This document shows, piece by piece, positions 54,928 to 62,985 of a stretch of DNA of 64,000 nucleotides. Every line of letters begins with the position of its first letter. The first letter of the stretch is position 1. The position numbers and the translations under genes were made by a program. The stretch is from Winogradskyella sp. (GTDB lineage Bacteria > Bacteroidota > Bacteroidia > Flavobacteriales > Flavobacteriaceae): the NCBI RefSeq assembly GCF_028282165.1, contig NZ_JANQIM010000015.1:1-64000 (forward strand). The letters are read 5' to 3'. A model generated the notes under the pieces. It was not told the origin of the DNA. It saw only the letters and a list, made by a program, of their open reading frames with translations, and searched no databases.

Positions 54928-55481
54928 GGTTGAATATTCTGTAAGATTCTAACCTCTGTTGCCCCGATGCCATAGGTTTTGTAATCTGCATCATAGAACT
55001 GTACATTATTATATCTACCAAGTAAAGTTTCTAGCTCTTGCCTCAGTACCCCCTCTCCTACGCCATGGATAAAGACCATTTTTGGAATTCGTTTTCTTAT
55101 AGCAAATTCTAACTGTTGCCTTGCCGTGTCTAACTGTAAGTTAAGCATATCAAAATTAGTCATGCCCTTAGTAGAATCGGTTAAATGATGAATGTGTAAA
55201 TCCACCTCAAACTTTGGCACATGACGTTCTTTCGGTTTTACTGCAATAGAGGGGTTTCTCCGTGTTACTTCCTTCTCTTTTTTTACTAATTCGATATCTT
55301 CATCATAAATTACACTATCTAAATTATTTTTAGAGGATGTAACCATCAACTCACTTTTATCAAACTGAAACTCAAACCCATCAGTAGTCTCAAGGATGAT
55401 GGATTCTTCTAAAACCCTTATCACTACACCACTTACATTATCATCTATAGTTTCTACTAAATCACCTACTTTAATCTTCAT
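54924..55481 (-). CDS. Smr-domain protein (MutS2 C-terminal-like, DUF2027 type)
   Basis: 185 residues. An N-terminal SH3-like barrel (KVGDLVETIDDNVSGVVIRV) is followed by a C-terminal Smr domain with DLHIHHL and FIHGVGEGVLRQELETLL, the (D/H)xHG-type nuclease motifs. Smr domains cut branched DNA or RNA; the target is unknown. Its start overlaps the small membrane gene upstream by 11 bp, so they are cotranscribed. Confidence 0.88.
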   Translation of the reverse strand: MKIKVGDLVETIDDNVSGVVIRVLEESIILETTDGFEFQFDKSELMVTSSKNNLDSVIYDEDIELVKKEKEVTRRNPSIAVKPKERHVPKFEVDLHIHHLTDSTKGMTNFDMLNLQLDTARQQLEFAIRKRIPKMVFIHGVGEGVLRQELETLLGRYNNVQFYDADYKTYGIGATEVRILQNIQP

Positions 55482-55689
55482 CTAACTCTTCATTTTTAAC
55501 AAATGTTTCTTCCTCTTGCTTATCATATTTGCTCGGAATATTTCTCGACGTCCTATAAATACCAAACATTAACAGTACTATTCCGCCTATTAACAAATAG
55601 GTATTTTGCTGCGCTTCTGCTTGTGCATATATGGCAATCATTCCACCTGCAACAATACAAATAAAATTTATGGTTCTAGAAATACTCAT
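55471..55689 (-). CDS. Small membrane protein
   Basis: 72 residues with two hydrophobic segments (about 6-22 and 31-46), then a charged, acidic tail. No family recognised. It overlaps the Smr gene by 11 bp and has a plausible promoter at 55707-55734. Confidence 0.75.
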   Translation of the reverse strand: MSISRTINFICIVAGGMIAIYAQAEAQQNTYLLIGGIVLLMFGIYRTSRNIPSKYDKQEEETFVKNEELDED

Positions 55690-55706
55690 GGAATTGATTT
55701 TTTATA

Positions 55707-55734
55707 CAAAAATAAGATTTAGAACAATTATCAA
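55707..55734 (-). promoter_or_regulatory. Promoter of the small membrane protein/Smr operon
   Basis: On the minus strand TTG (55734-55732), 17 bases, then TATTTTTG (55714-55707), a Bacteroidota-type promoter 17 bases before the ATG. Confidence 0.45.
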
Positions 55735-55768
55735 TGCTTCGTATTTAACAAATCCGTAATTTAGCGTT

Positions 55769-56068
55769 ATGTATTTCTTAATTAAAGGGCTAGAAGAGTA
55801 TATGATGCCATGCTTAAACAAGAAGCTATTTGGCTTTGAATGTATGGGTTGTGGATTGCAGCGTTCTATAGCCTTATTGCTTAGAGGACAAATTGTTGAG
55901 TCCTTTATGATGTACCCTGGTCTTTATACATTAATCGCCTTATTTGGGTTTATTGGTATCAATACCTTTAAGAGCTTTAAAAGCGGCAATAAAATAATTA
56001 CTATCTTGGCTATACTGAATGTGATTGTTATCGTAGGCAGTTATTTTCTCAAACTTTATCTTAAATAA
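55769..56068 (+). CDS. DUF2752 membrane protein
   Basis: 99 residues (a start at Met12, 55802, is also possible). The conserved DUF2752 core is FGFECMGCGLQRSIALLLRG, with CxxCG and an Arg, followed by hydrophobic helices at about 50-68 and 78-96. Function unknown. It lies 7 bp before the CCC-motif gene, a pairing I associate with this family. Confidence 0.85.
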   Translation: MYFLIKGLEEYMMPCLNKKLFGFECMGCGLQRSIALLLRGQIVESFMMYPGLYTLIALFGFIGINTFKSFKSGNKIITILAILNVIVIVGSYFLKLYLK

Positions 56069-56075
56069 ATTTATT

Positions 56076-56411
56076 ATGGAACAACAAAAATTACCTAATG
56101 CTACCACATCGATTGTACTCGGAAGTATTTCTTTTATATGCTGCTGTTTTAGTGCTGGTATTGGTGGGCTTATTTTATCTGGTATTGCATATTTTCTTGC
56201 AAAAAAAGATGAAAAACTCTATGCAGAACAACCTGATTTATACAGCAACTTTAGTCAAGTTAAAACTGCAAAAATCATTGCCATAATTGGTCTTGTATTG
56301 GCTATAATAGCTTTAGGTATGTCTATATATTCCATTGTGGCAGCTGGTGGCTGGGAAGGTTATATGGAACAGCAACGAGAAATTTACAAACAAATGGGTA
56401 TTGAGATTTAA
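56076..56411 (+). CDS. CCC motif membrane protein
   Basis: 111 residues, two membrane segments. The first (SIVLGSISFICCCFSAGIGG) contains three adjacent cysteines, followed by a cytoplasmic loop with KKDEKLYAEQPDLYSNFSQVKTAKI and a second helix (IIAIIGLVLAIIALGMSIYSIV). DUF4190/CCC-motif family, function unknown; cotranscribed with the DUF2752 gene. Confidence 0.85.
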   Translation: MEQQKLPNATTSIVLGSISFICCCFSAGIGGLILSGIAYFLAKKDEKLYAEQPDLYSNFSQVKTAKIIAIIGLVLAIIALGMSIYSIVAAGGWEGYMEQQREIYKQMGIEI

Positions 56412-56435
56412 TATCTATTTAATAACCTAATAAAA

Positions 56436-56465
56436 AAAAGCGATTCTACATGTAGAATCGCTTTT
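56436..56465. terminator. Perfect 30-bp palindromic terminator between convergent genes
   Basis: AAAAGCGATTCTACA (56436-56450) is followed directly by its exact reverse complement (56451-56465), with A and T runs outside. Serves the CCC-motif gene (+) and rocD (-). Confidence 0.9.
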
Positions 56466-56486
56466 CATTTCTATAAATCTAAAATC

Positions 56487-57767
56487 CTAAACTTCAAATT
56501 CCTTTAAAGTTTTAATTATGATAGATACACATTCTAACAATTGATCTTCAGTCATCACCAAAGGAGGCGCAAAGCGAATAATATTGCCATGAGTTGGTTT
56601 TGCCAACAAACCATTGTCCCTTAGCTTTAGACAAATGTTCCATGCGGTATCACTATCCTCATCATCATTAATGACAATAGCATTTAATAATCCTCTACCT
56701 CTTACCGAGCTAACAATAGTACTATTGTTAATGTATTTATTCATTTCAGCTCTAAAGACTTTGCCCAAATAATCGGCGTTCTCTGCTAATTCTTCATCCT
56801 TTACAACTTCTAATGCGGCTATGGCTACTGCTGCGGCAACAGGATTTCCACCAAAGGTACTACCGTGATTCCCTGGCTGTATAACATTCATAATCTCATT
56901 ACTGGCCATAACTGCCGATACTGGATACAGCCCACCACTTAAAGCTTTTCCCAAAACCAAAATGTCTGGTTTAACATCTGGCGTGCCTGAACAATCCTTA
57001 TTGGGGCATGTACAGTTTCCGCAGGTTGCCAAAAGTCTACCTGTACGTGCTATACCTGTCTGCACCTCATCAGCTATAAACAGCACGTTGTACTTTTCAC
57101 AAAGTGCTTTTGCCTCAATTAAATAGTTTTCACTTGGTACATAGACCCCTGCTTCACCTTGAATGGGCTCTACCATGAAACCTGCAATATTAGGATTACT
57201 GCTCAATACGGCTTCTAATTCTTGCAAATTATCAAATTCAACCTTTATAAATCCATCGGTATATGGTCCAAAGTGTTTTCGGGCAACGGGATCGTTAGAA
57301 AACGAAATAATTGTTGTTGTTCTGCCATGAAAATTGTTTTTGCAAACAATAATCTCGGCCTTATTAAGATCAATTCCTTTAACTTCATAAGCCCATTTTC
57401 TACAAAGCTTTAAAGCAGTTTCTACGGCTTCTGCCCCAGAATTCATCGGTAACATCTTATCGAACTTAAAATATTCTGTGGCATACTTCTCATAGCGTCC
57501 AAGCATGTCGTTATAAAATGCCCTAGATGTTAAGGTTAATCGCTGCGCCTGTTGGGTCAAAGCGTTTACAATTTTAGGGTGGCAATGCCCTTGGTTTAAA
57601 GATGAGTAAGCGGATAGGAAATCGTAATATTTTTTACCCTCTACATCCCAAACAAAAACTCCTTCACCTTTACTCAATACTACTGGCAAGGGATGGTAAT
57701 TTTGTGCTCCATATTTGTTTTCTAGTGCCATCGCTTCTTGCGATGAAATGTGGTCTAAAACAGCCAT
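56487..57767 (-). CDS. rocD: Ornithine--oxo-acid transaminase
   Basis: 426 residues. Class III aminotransferase with [34 protein letters not shown] and PLP lysine 274 in [17 protein letters not shown]. It interconverts ornithine and glutamate semialdehyde (arginine/proline metabolism). Between ARTGRLLA and [11 protein letters not shown] there is a short cysteine-rich insertion ([16 protein letters not shown], Cys249, 252, 254, 259), possibly a metal site. Single-gene unit. Confidence 0.94.
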   Translation of the reverse strand: MAVLDHISSQEAMALENKYGAQNYHPLPVVLSKGEGVFVWDVEGKKYYDFLSAYSSLNQGHCHPKIVNALTQQAQRLTLTSRAFYNDMLGRYEKYATEYFKFDKMLPMNSGAEAVETALKLCRKWAYEVKGIDLNKAEIIVCKNNFHGRTTTIISFSNDPVARKHFGPYTDGFIKVEFDNLQELEAVLSSNPNIAGFMVEPIQGEAGVYVPSENYLIEAKALCEKYNVLFIADEVQTGIARTGRLLATCGNCTCPNKDCSGTPDVKPDILVLGKALSGGLYPVSAVMASNEIMNVIQPGNHGSTFGGNPVAAAVAIAALEVVKDEELAENADYLGKVFRAEMNKYINNSTIVSSVRGRGLLNAIVINDDEDSDTAWNICLKLRDNGLLAKPTHGNIIRFAPPLVMTEDQLLECVSIIIKTLKEFEV

Positions 57768-57939
57768 TTTAATAAAATTTTAATAATGAATAAAATAACC
57801 ATTCCTGCTCTACCTTTATTCCTTCAAGGACTTTGCGTACCATTTTTTGAAGTTATGGTGAAGCCCTGAAAAAGCAGCGTGGGAGAGAAATCATCCCTAG
57901 ATATTGGCAAATTACTAAATATTCCTCTCTCTTAAAAAC

Positions 57940-58326
57940 TTACTCAGAAATTTTTCCAGACAGCGACGAGACTTGTAGCTCTAAACGCTTAATTTCCCTA
58001 ATGATGGCTTTCTTATCCATTTGCATCCAAGAAAATAACTTAAGCATACTTGAGGCCATCAAAGCCAAAGTCCCAAAAACTCCCCATTTAATCAGGTCAT
58101 TTGTGGCTTCAACTTCAAAAAATTGAATGGCGCAATAAATGAACAATCCAAAGAAAATGAGCTGTACAATCGACATCACATAAACGACCCAACTATTCTT
58201 TCCCTTAAATATACCGAAGACCATTTGCCAAAGGTTTTGTTCATCTAACTCGTCATAGAATTTAGCTTCTTCTTCTGTTAACGTCTCTTTAATTAATTTG
58301 TCGATGTCTTCCATATTAGTTTTCAT
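57940..58326 (-). CDS. DUF6768 family membrane protein, possible anti-sigma partner
   Basis: 128 residues: acidic N-terminal helix (MEDIDKLIKETLTEEEAKFY), two membrane segments (about 46-66 and 76-95) and a C-terminal coiled-coil helix (KAIIREIKRLELQVSSL). It overlaps the ECF sigma gene by 11 bp. Topology and linkage suggest it controls that sigma factor, though it has no classic anti-sigma domain. Confidence 0.8.
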   Translation of the reverse strand: MKTNMEDIDKLIKETLTEEEAKFYDELDEQNLWQMVFGIFKGKNSWVVYVMSIVQLIFFGLFIYCAIQFFEVEATNDLIKWGVFGTLALMASSMLKLFSWMQMDKKAIIREIKRLELQVSSLSGKISE

Positions 58327-58867
58327 AATTACTGTTTTTTAAAATTGTTTTTATTTTTTCTCTTGCGTGGAACAGTCTAGATTTGGCTGTTCCAATTGAT
58401 ATTTCAAGCAAATCACTTATCTGTTTTAGACTGTAGGATTGTAAGTAGAAAAGCCTAATGACCGTACTTTGGTTTTTTGGTAACTCATCTACCGTTTTTA
58501 AGAGCAGTTGTTTAAGTTGTTCTTTTTCTGAATTATTACCACTAACACTTTTAATTTCTACTTCATGGTTAATGGTATTATTTCTATTTTTTGCTTGTAA
58601 TCGTAACCAATCCGTAGATTTATTACATACAATCCTAAAGGCCCAATATTTGAACCGTTTAGGATCCTTGAGCTTATCTATCTTGTCAATTATAGTTGTC
58701 CAGCTATCCTGGGCAATGTCCTTAGCAGCATCTTTATCATTAACCATCCAATAGGCCTTATTACAGAATTGTTTGTGCCAACGCTTCACTAAAGCTGCCA
58801 ATGCTTTTTTATCACCAGCCTTAAAGGCTTCAACTAAAACTTCATCTATATGTTCGTCTGTTTTCAA
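58316..58867 (-). CDS. ECF RNA polymerase sigma factor
   Basis: 183 residues from a TTG start. Region 2 (CNKAYWMVNDKDAAKDIAQDSWTTII) and region 4 (STVIRLFYLQSYSLKQISDLLEISIGTAKSRLFHAREKI) are complete. It leads a two-gene operon with the DUF6768 gene and has a well-formed ECF-type promoter at 58916-58943, so autoregulation is likely. Confidence 0.93.
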   Translation of the reverse strand: MKTDEHIDEVLVEAFKAGDKKALAALVKRWHKQFCNKAYWMVNDKDAAKDIAQDSWTTIIDKIDKLKDPKRFKYWAFRIVCNKSTDWLRLQAKNRNNTINHEVEIKSVSGNNSEKEQLKQLLLKTVDELPKNQSTVIRLFYLQSYSLKQISDLLEISIGTAKSRLFHAREKIKTILKNSNYEN

Positions 58868-58915
58868 TCAAAGGTGAATTATCCGTGTATTAATATTTAC
58901 GACTCTTATATTATA

Positions 58916-58943
58916 AAGACGAAAAAGAATTAAAAAGGTTCAA
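58916..58943 (-). promoter_or_regulatory. ECF-type autoregulatory promoter
   Basis: On the minus strand TTGAACC (58943-58937), 15 bases, then CGTCTT (58921-58916): a GAACC/CGTCT pair typical of ECF promoters, about 50 bases before the sigma gene start. The -35 and -10 resemble those at 20864-20892. Confidence 0.55.
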
Positions 58944-59035
58944 TTTTATTTCAAACTACTTAAAGATAGTTGAAAATGCCATTATTTTTTTCTTTAGGAT
59001 GAAGCTTTGACTTAAGTAGAATACAAAAATTCATG

Positions 59036-59044
59036 TACTTTTGC
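59036..59044 (+). promoter_or_regulatory. -7 box of the rlmD promoter
   Basis: TACTTTTGC matches TAnnTTTG(C), 19 bases before the GTG start; the nearest TTTG (59006) is 26 bases away, longer than usual. Confidence 0.4.
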
Positions 59045-59063
59045 ACTCAAATTTTAAGCAACA

Positions 59064-60518
59064 GTGCCAAAACGAGAGCGCAATAAATTTGTAAAACGAG
59101 GACAAGTCATCGATATCCTAATCGAAGATTATGCCTTTGGCGGAAAAGGCATTGGACGTATTAGAAACGAACTTGGTGAGTTTGTTGTTTTTGTACCCAA
59201 TACACTTCCTGGTCAATTGGTTAAGGCTCAGGTAAAAAAATCGAGTAAAACATATGCAGAATGTAAATTATTGGATGTGTTAAAACCATCAGATGACGAA
59301 ATCGAAATGCCTTACCAAGATATTCCTGGTGCACCATACATTAAGCTTCCTGTCAGAATACAACACACCTATAAAAAAGATAGCACATTAGAGCTTTTTA
59401 AACGTATAGGAAAAGTAACAGACATTGAAACTAAGTTTGATGAATTTGTGAGTTCGCCAAATACATTTCATTATCGCAATAAAATGGAATACGGATTTTC
59501 CGCTATTGGCTATAATAAAGATCTGAAAAAGGATGTGGATGAGTTTACGCTTGGTTTTAAAAGACGAGGTCTATGGTGGTGTGGTGAAAATCTAGATAAG
59601 GATTCGGGGTTATTTGATTCAGAATTAGAAAACAATCTTAAAACGATTAGAGGCTATTGTGAGGATACAGGTTTAGCAGCATGGCATGCGCCAAGAAAAG
59701 AAGGCTTTTTCCGTTATTTTGTTGTTCGTAAGTCATACAAAACCAATCAGCTTTTATTCAATTTAGTGACCACCTCCTATGACTTGTCAAAATTTAGTTT
59801 AGATAAGTTTGCAAACTTATTAGTAAAACTTTTCGGAAATCGAGTAGCTGGTGTATTGCACACTATTAATGATGAAATTGGTGATAGAACCATTGCAACA
59901 ACCGGAAGTATTAGTCTAGTTTATGGTGAGGATAAGATTATAGAAGAACTTCTTGGGCTAAACTTTGAGATTAGCATGAAGAGTTTTTTTCAAACCAATC
60001 CAAAATGTGCAGAAAAGCTATATAGTAAAGTAGTGGATTACGCTCTGGAAGATAAAAATGCTGTGGATAATTCTGTGGTATTAGATCTGTTTTGTGGTAC
60101 AGGTACCATCGGACAAATAATAGCTAGCAAAGCTCATAATGCTAAAATCATAGGCGTAGACATTGTTGCTTCTGCCATTGAAGATGCAAAAGAAAATGCA
60201 AAACGAAACAATATTGAAGGCTTAGAGTTCTATACTGCTGATGTTGGTAGATTCTTAAATCAGCATCCAGAATACATCAATAAAATACGAACGCTTATTT
60301 TAGACCCGGCACGTGCTGGCATTGCTCCCAAAACGCTAAAAAAAATAATAAACCTCAATGCGAAACGTTTGGTTTATGTATCTTGTAACCCTGCCACACA
60401 AGCAAGAGATACAGAGCAATTAATACTTGCTGGTTATCAAATAAAAAAGTTAAGTTTAGTGGATCAGTTTCCCCATACAGCTCATATTGAGACTGTTGTT
60501 TTGTTTGAGAGAAAGTAA
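59064..60518 (+). CDS. rlmD: 23S rRNA (uracil(1939)-C(5))-methyltransferase RlmD
   Basis: 484 residues from a GTG start. N-terminal TRAM domain (about 8-70; IEDYAFGGKGIGRI), then the class I SAM methyltransferase: SFFQTNPKCAEKLYSKV, VLDLFCGTGTIGQIIA, ILDPARAGIAPKTL and YVSCNPATQARD with the catalytic Cys. The N-terminal Fe-S cysteines of E. coli RlmD are not seen, so RlmD versus another RumA-family target (RlmCD) is uncertain. Confidence 0.93.
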   Translation: MPKRERNKFVKRGQVIDILIEDYAFGGKGIGRIRNELGEFVVFVPNTLPGQLVKAQVKKSSKTYAECKLLDVLKPSDDEIEMPYQDIPGAPYIKLPVRIQHTYKKDSTLELFKRIGKVTDIETKFDEFVSSPNTFHYRNKMEYGFSAIGYNKDLKKDVDEFTLGFKRRGLWWCGENLDKDSGLFDSELENNLKTIRGYCEDTGLAAWHAPRKEGFFRYFVVRKSYKTNQLLFNLVTTSYDLSKFSLDKFANLLVKLFGNRVAGVLHTINDEIGDRTIATTGSISLVYGEDKIIEELLGLNFEISMKSFFQTNPKCAEKLYSKVVDYALEDKNAVDNSVVLDLFCGTGTIGQIIASKAHNAKIIGVDIVASAIEDAKENAKRNNIEGLEFYTADVGRFLNQHPEYINKIRTLILDPARAGIAPKTLKKIINLNAKRLVYVSCNPATQARDTEQLILAGYQIKKLSLVDQFPHTAHIETVVLFERK

Positions 60519-60550
60519 TTCTGTTAATTTGCTGATTTGTTTATTCGAAT

Positions 60551-60913
60551 ATGAAAATATACTCATTTGAAAAGCTCGATGTTTGGCAAGAATCGATTAC
60601 TCTAGTTAAAGCCATCTATAGCTTAACCGAATCATTCCTAAATGAAGAAAAGTTTGGATTAATTAGTCAACTAAGGAGAGATTCAATATCTATATCTTCC
60701 AATTTAGCAGAAAGAACTTCGAGAAAAACACAAAAAGATAAAGCTCATTTCTCTACTATTTCTTTTAGTTCTGCAATGGAGGTCTTAAATCAATTAATAA
60801 TTAGTAAAGATTTAGGCTTTATATCTAAGAATGATTATATATTAGCCAGAAATAAAATTGAAAAAATAACTAATATGCTTAATGCGTTAAGAAGTTACCA
60901 ACTCAACAAATAA
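60551..60913 (+). CDS. Four helix bundle protein (23S rRNA-intervening-sequence type)
   Basis: 120 residues. Signature SFEKLDVWQESITLVKAIYSL, LISQLRRDSISISSNLAERTSRKTQKD and SSAMEVLNQLIISKDLGFIS of the IVP/four-helix-bundle family, first found inside 23S rRNA intervening sequences and widespread in flavobacterial chromosomes. Function unknown. It sits between rlmD and DUF6452, where it probably inserted into the usual rlmD-DUF6452-DUF6048 order. Confidence 0.9.
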   Translation: MKIYSFEKLDVWQESITLVKAIYSLTESFLNEEKFGLISQLRRDSISISSNLAERTSRKTQKDKAHFSTISFSSAMEVLNQLIISKDLGFISKNDYILARNKIEKITNMLNALRSYQLNK

Positions 60914-60928
60914 ACGCATCAGCCTTTT

Positions 60929-61519
60929 ATGCATACATCAAATAAAATAATAACTATAGCGGTTTTGGCCTTATTCCTTGCAATCGGAATGATATTACAA
61001 AGTTGCGAACGCGACGATATTTGTGCCGAAACTACACCTACTACACCACGTCTTTTGATTGAGTTCTATGATGTTAATGATACGGATGAGTTAAAAAGTG
61101 TTGCAAGATTAACGGCATATGGTGAAGGTTTGGTTACTGACGAAGCAGGTATGCCAACTGAACCAACAGAGAATAATATCGACGGTACTATTATATTTAA
61201 TTCTAATGCCAATGTTATTGAGCTACCCTTATTAATTGGAAATGAAAACGAGATTACAACATCGCGATTCATTTTAGAAAAGGACACCAATTTACGCTTA
61301 GATGAAGATGATACTACCGTTTCTAACGTAGATATTATTGAGGTGTCTTATTCATCCGAGTTTGTTTATGTTTCAAGAGCTTGTGGCTATAAAAGTATCT
61401 TCAACAACTTAGACATAAATTTTGAAGCCAGCGATGGCAGTACTTGGATAAGCAATATAGAAACAGTCGTTACAATTGTAGAAAATGAAAACACAGCACA
61501 TGTACGTATCTTACATTAA
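60929..61519 (+). CDS. DUF6452 family lipoprotein
   Basis: 196 residues, lipoprotein signal ending MILQSC (Cys26), followed by ERDDICAETTPTTPRLLIEF, typical of DUF6452. Beta-rich, function unknown. It overlaps the DUF6048 gene by 35 bp; the two are a constant pair in flavobacteria near rlmD, in my experience of the family. Confidence 0.85.
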   Translation: MHTSNKIITIAVLALFLAIGMILQSCERDDICAETTPTTPRLLIEFYDVNDTDELKSVARLTAYGEGLVTDEAGMPTEPTENNIDGTIIFNSNANVIELPLLIGNENEITTSRFILEKDTNLRLDEDDTTVSNVDIIEVSYSSEFVYVSRACGYKSIFNNLDINFEASDGSTWISNIETVVTIVENENTAHVRILH

Positions 61520-62243
61520 AAGCACTATCATATTGCTGTTGCTTTCTACAACAATGGCTTTATCGCAAGAGGAGAATAATACTGTAAGAGATACCCTTAT
61601 TTACAAACAAAAGTATGGTTTAAGATTAGGTGCAGACATGAGCAAGTTAGCTCGTACTTTTATAGATGATAATTATACTGGTTTTGAGATTATGGGCGAT
61701 TATCGCCTAACAAAACGGATTTATTTAGCTGGTGAAATTGGCAATGAGGAATTTACTACAGACAACGAAGTACTCAACAATACGACATCGGGAAGCTATA
61801 TTAAAGGTGGTGTTGACTTAAACTTCTATAGAAACTGGTTAGATATGGAGAATATGATCTATATAGGTTTTAGAGGTGGTGCAAGCACATTTAGTCAGAC
61901 CTTAAATAGTTATAATATTTACAATGTAAACAACCAGTATTGGAATCAACAATTCACTGTTGAGGAAGGTACAGAATTTGACGGTCTAACAGCCTTTTGG
62001 GTAGAGATAATTGTTGGTCTGAAAGCAGAATTGTTCAACAACTTCTTCGCCGGTATTAATGCCCAACTAAAAGGTTTAATAACAGAAACTGCACCTGATG
62101 GTTACGAAAATCTTTACATCCCTGGCTTCAACCGCACCTACGATAGCGGCCGTTTTGGTGTGGGGTTTGGGTTTAATTTATCGTACTTAATTCCTATCTT
62201 CAAAAAAGACAAAGTCGTCGTTCAAGAGAAGGAAGCTGAATAA
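61485..62243 (+). CDS. DUF6048 family outer-membrane barrel-like protein
   Basis: 252 residues; a start at Met6 (61500) would shorten the overlap with DUF6452. After a signal peptide (about residues 10-27, ending ALSQ) comes TLIYKQKYGLRLGADMSKLARTFID and barrel-like strands (FEIMGDYRLTKRIYLAGEIG, GSYIKGGVDLNFYRNW) typical of DUF6048. Likely outer membrane; function unknown. Confidence 0.86.
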   Translation: MKTQHMYVSYIKSTIILLLLSTTMALSQEENNTVRDTLIYKQKYGLRLGADMSKLARTFIDDNYTGFEIMGDYRLTKRIYLAGEIGNEEFTTDNEVLNNTTSGSYIKGGVDLNFYRNWLDMENMIYIGFRGGASTFSQTLNSYNIYNVNNQYWNQQFTVEEGTEFDGLTAFWVEIIVGLKAELFNNFFAGINAQLKGLITETAPDGYENLYIPGFNRTYDSGRFGVGFGFNLSYLIPIFKKDKVVVQEKEAE

Positions 62244-62251
62244 ATGAGGCT

Positions 62252-62968
62252 TTAAATGATGCCTTTCTTTTTTATGGTCTTCATAAAATTGTCTTTCATG
62301 CGCTTACTTATGACGAGCTTATGGTCTTCAATTTTAATTTGGTTCCCATTTATTTCCTTAATATGATTTAAATTAATTATATGAGATCTATGAATGCGTA
62401 TAAAGTCATCGCTAGGCAAAAGCGTTTCCATAAATGATGTCGTTTGTAACGCCAGAATAATATCTTCATTGGTATAAATCCTAACATATTCGCCGTAACT
62501 TTCCGTAAATAATATATCATCAAAATTAACTTTTACCATTTTACGATTCGTTTTAATGAAGACGTACTGGCTTTGGTTATCTAGAGATTCCTTACTTTTA
62601 GTACTAAATTCAATCAATTCCTTTGCTTTGTCTATAGCCTGATAAAATCGCTGAAAAGAGAAAGGCTTTACCAAATAATCTACCACATCGAGATCATAAC
62701 TCTCCAAAGCATATTCTGAATAAGCGGTAGTGAAAATGGTAACAAGCTTATCCTTAAGCATTTTTTGAAGGTCGATACCAGTTAGATCATCCATTTGAAT
62801 ATCGCTCAATAAAATATCCACGTGTCCAGCATCTATAATGGACTTTGCTTCAAGTACGTTACTGGCTTTACCAATAACTTTTAGTGTTTCAATTTTATTA
62901 CAATACGACTCTAAAAGTGTTCTTGCAGGCTCTTCATCATCTAATATTAATACATTTAGTAATTCCAT
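62252..62968 (-). CDS. LytTR-family response regulator
   Basis: 238 residues. Receiver domain (1-120; LILDDEEPARTLLESYC, phospho-acceptor Asp in DILLSDIQMDDLTGIDL, TAYSEYALESYDLDVVDYLVKP) and LytTR DNA-binding domain (about 135-238; ILFTESYGEYVRIY, FIRIHRSHIINLNHI). Paired with the sensor kinase gene 17 bp upstream, which is the usual arrangement. Regulon unknown. Confidence 0.94.
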   Translation of the reverse strand: MELLNVLILDDEEPARTLLESYCNKIETLKVIGKASNVLEAKSIIDAGHVDILLSDIQMDDLTGIDLQKMLKDKLVTIFTTAYSEYALESYDLDVVDYLVKPFSFQRFYQAIDKAKELIEFSTKSKESLDNQSQYVFIKTNRKMVKVNFDDILFTESYGEYVRIYTNEDIILALQTTSFMETLLPSDDFIRIHRSHIINLNHIKEINGNQIKIEDHKLVISKRMKDNFMKTIKKKGII

Positions 62969-62985
62969 TTAGTAATTATAACTAT

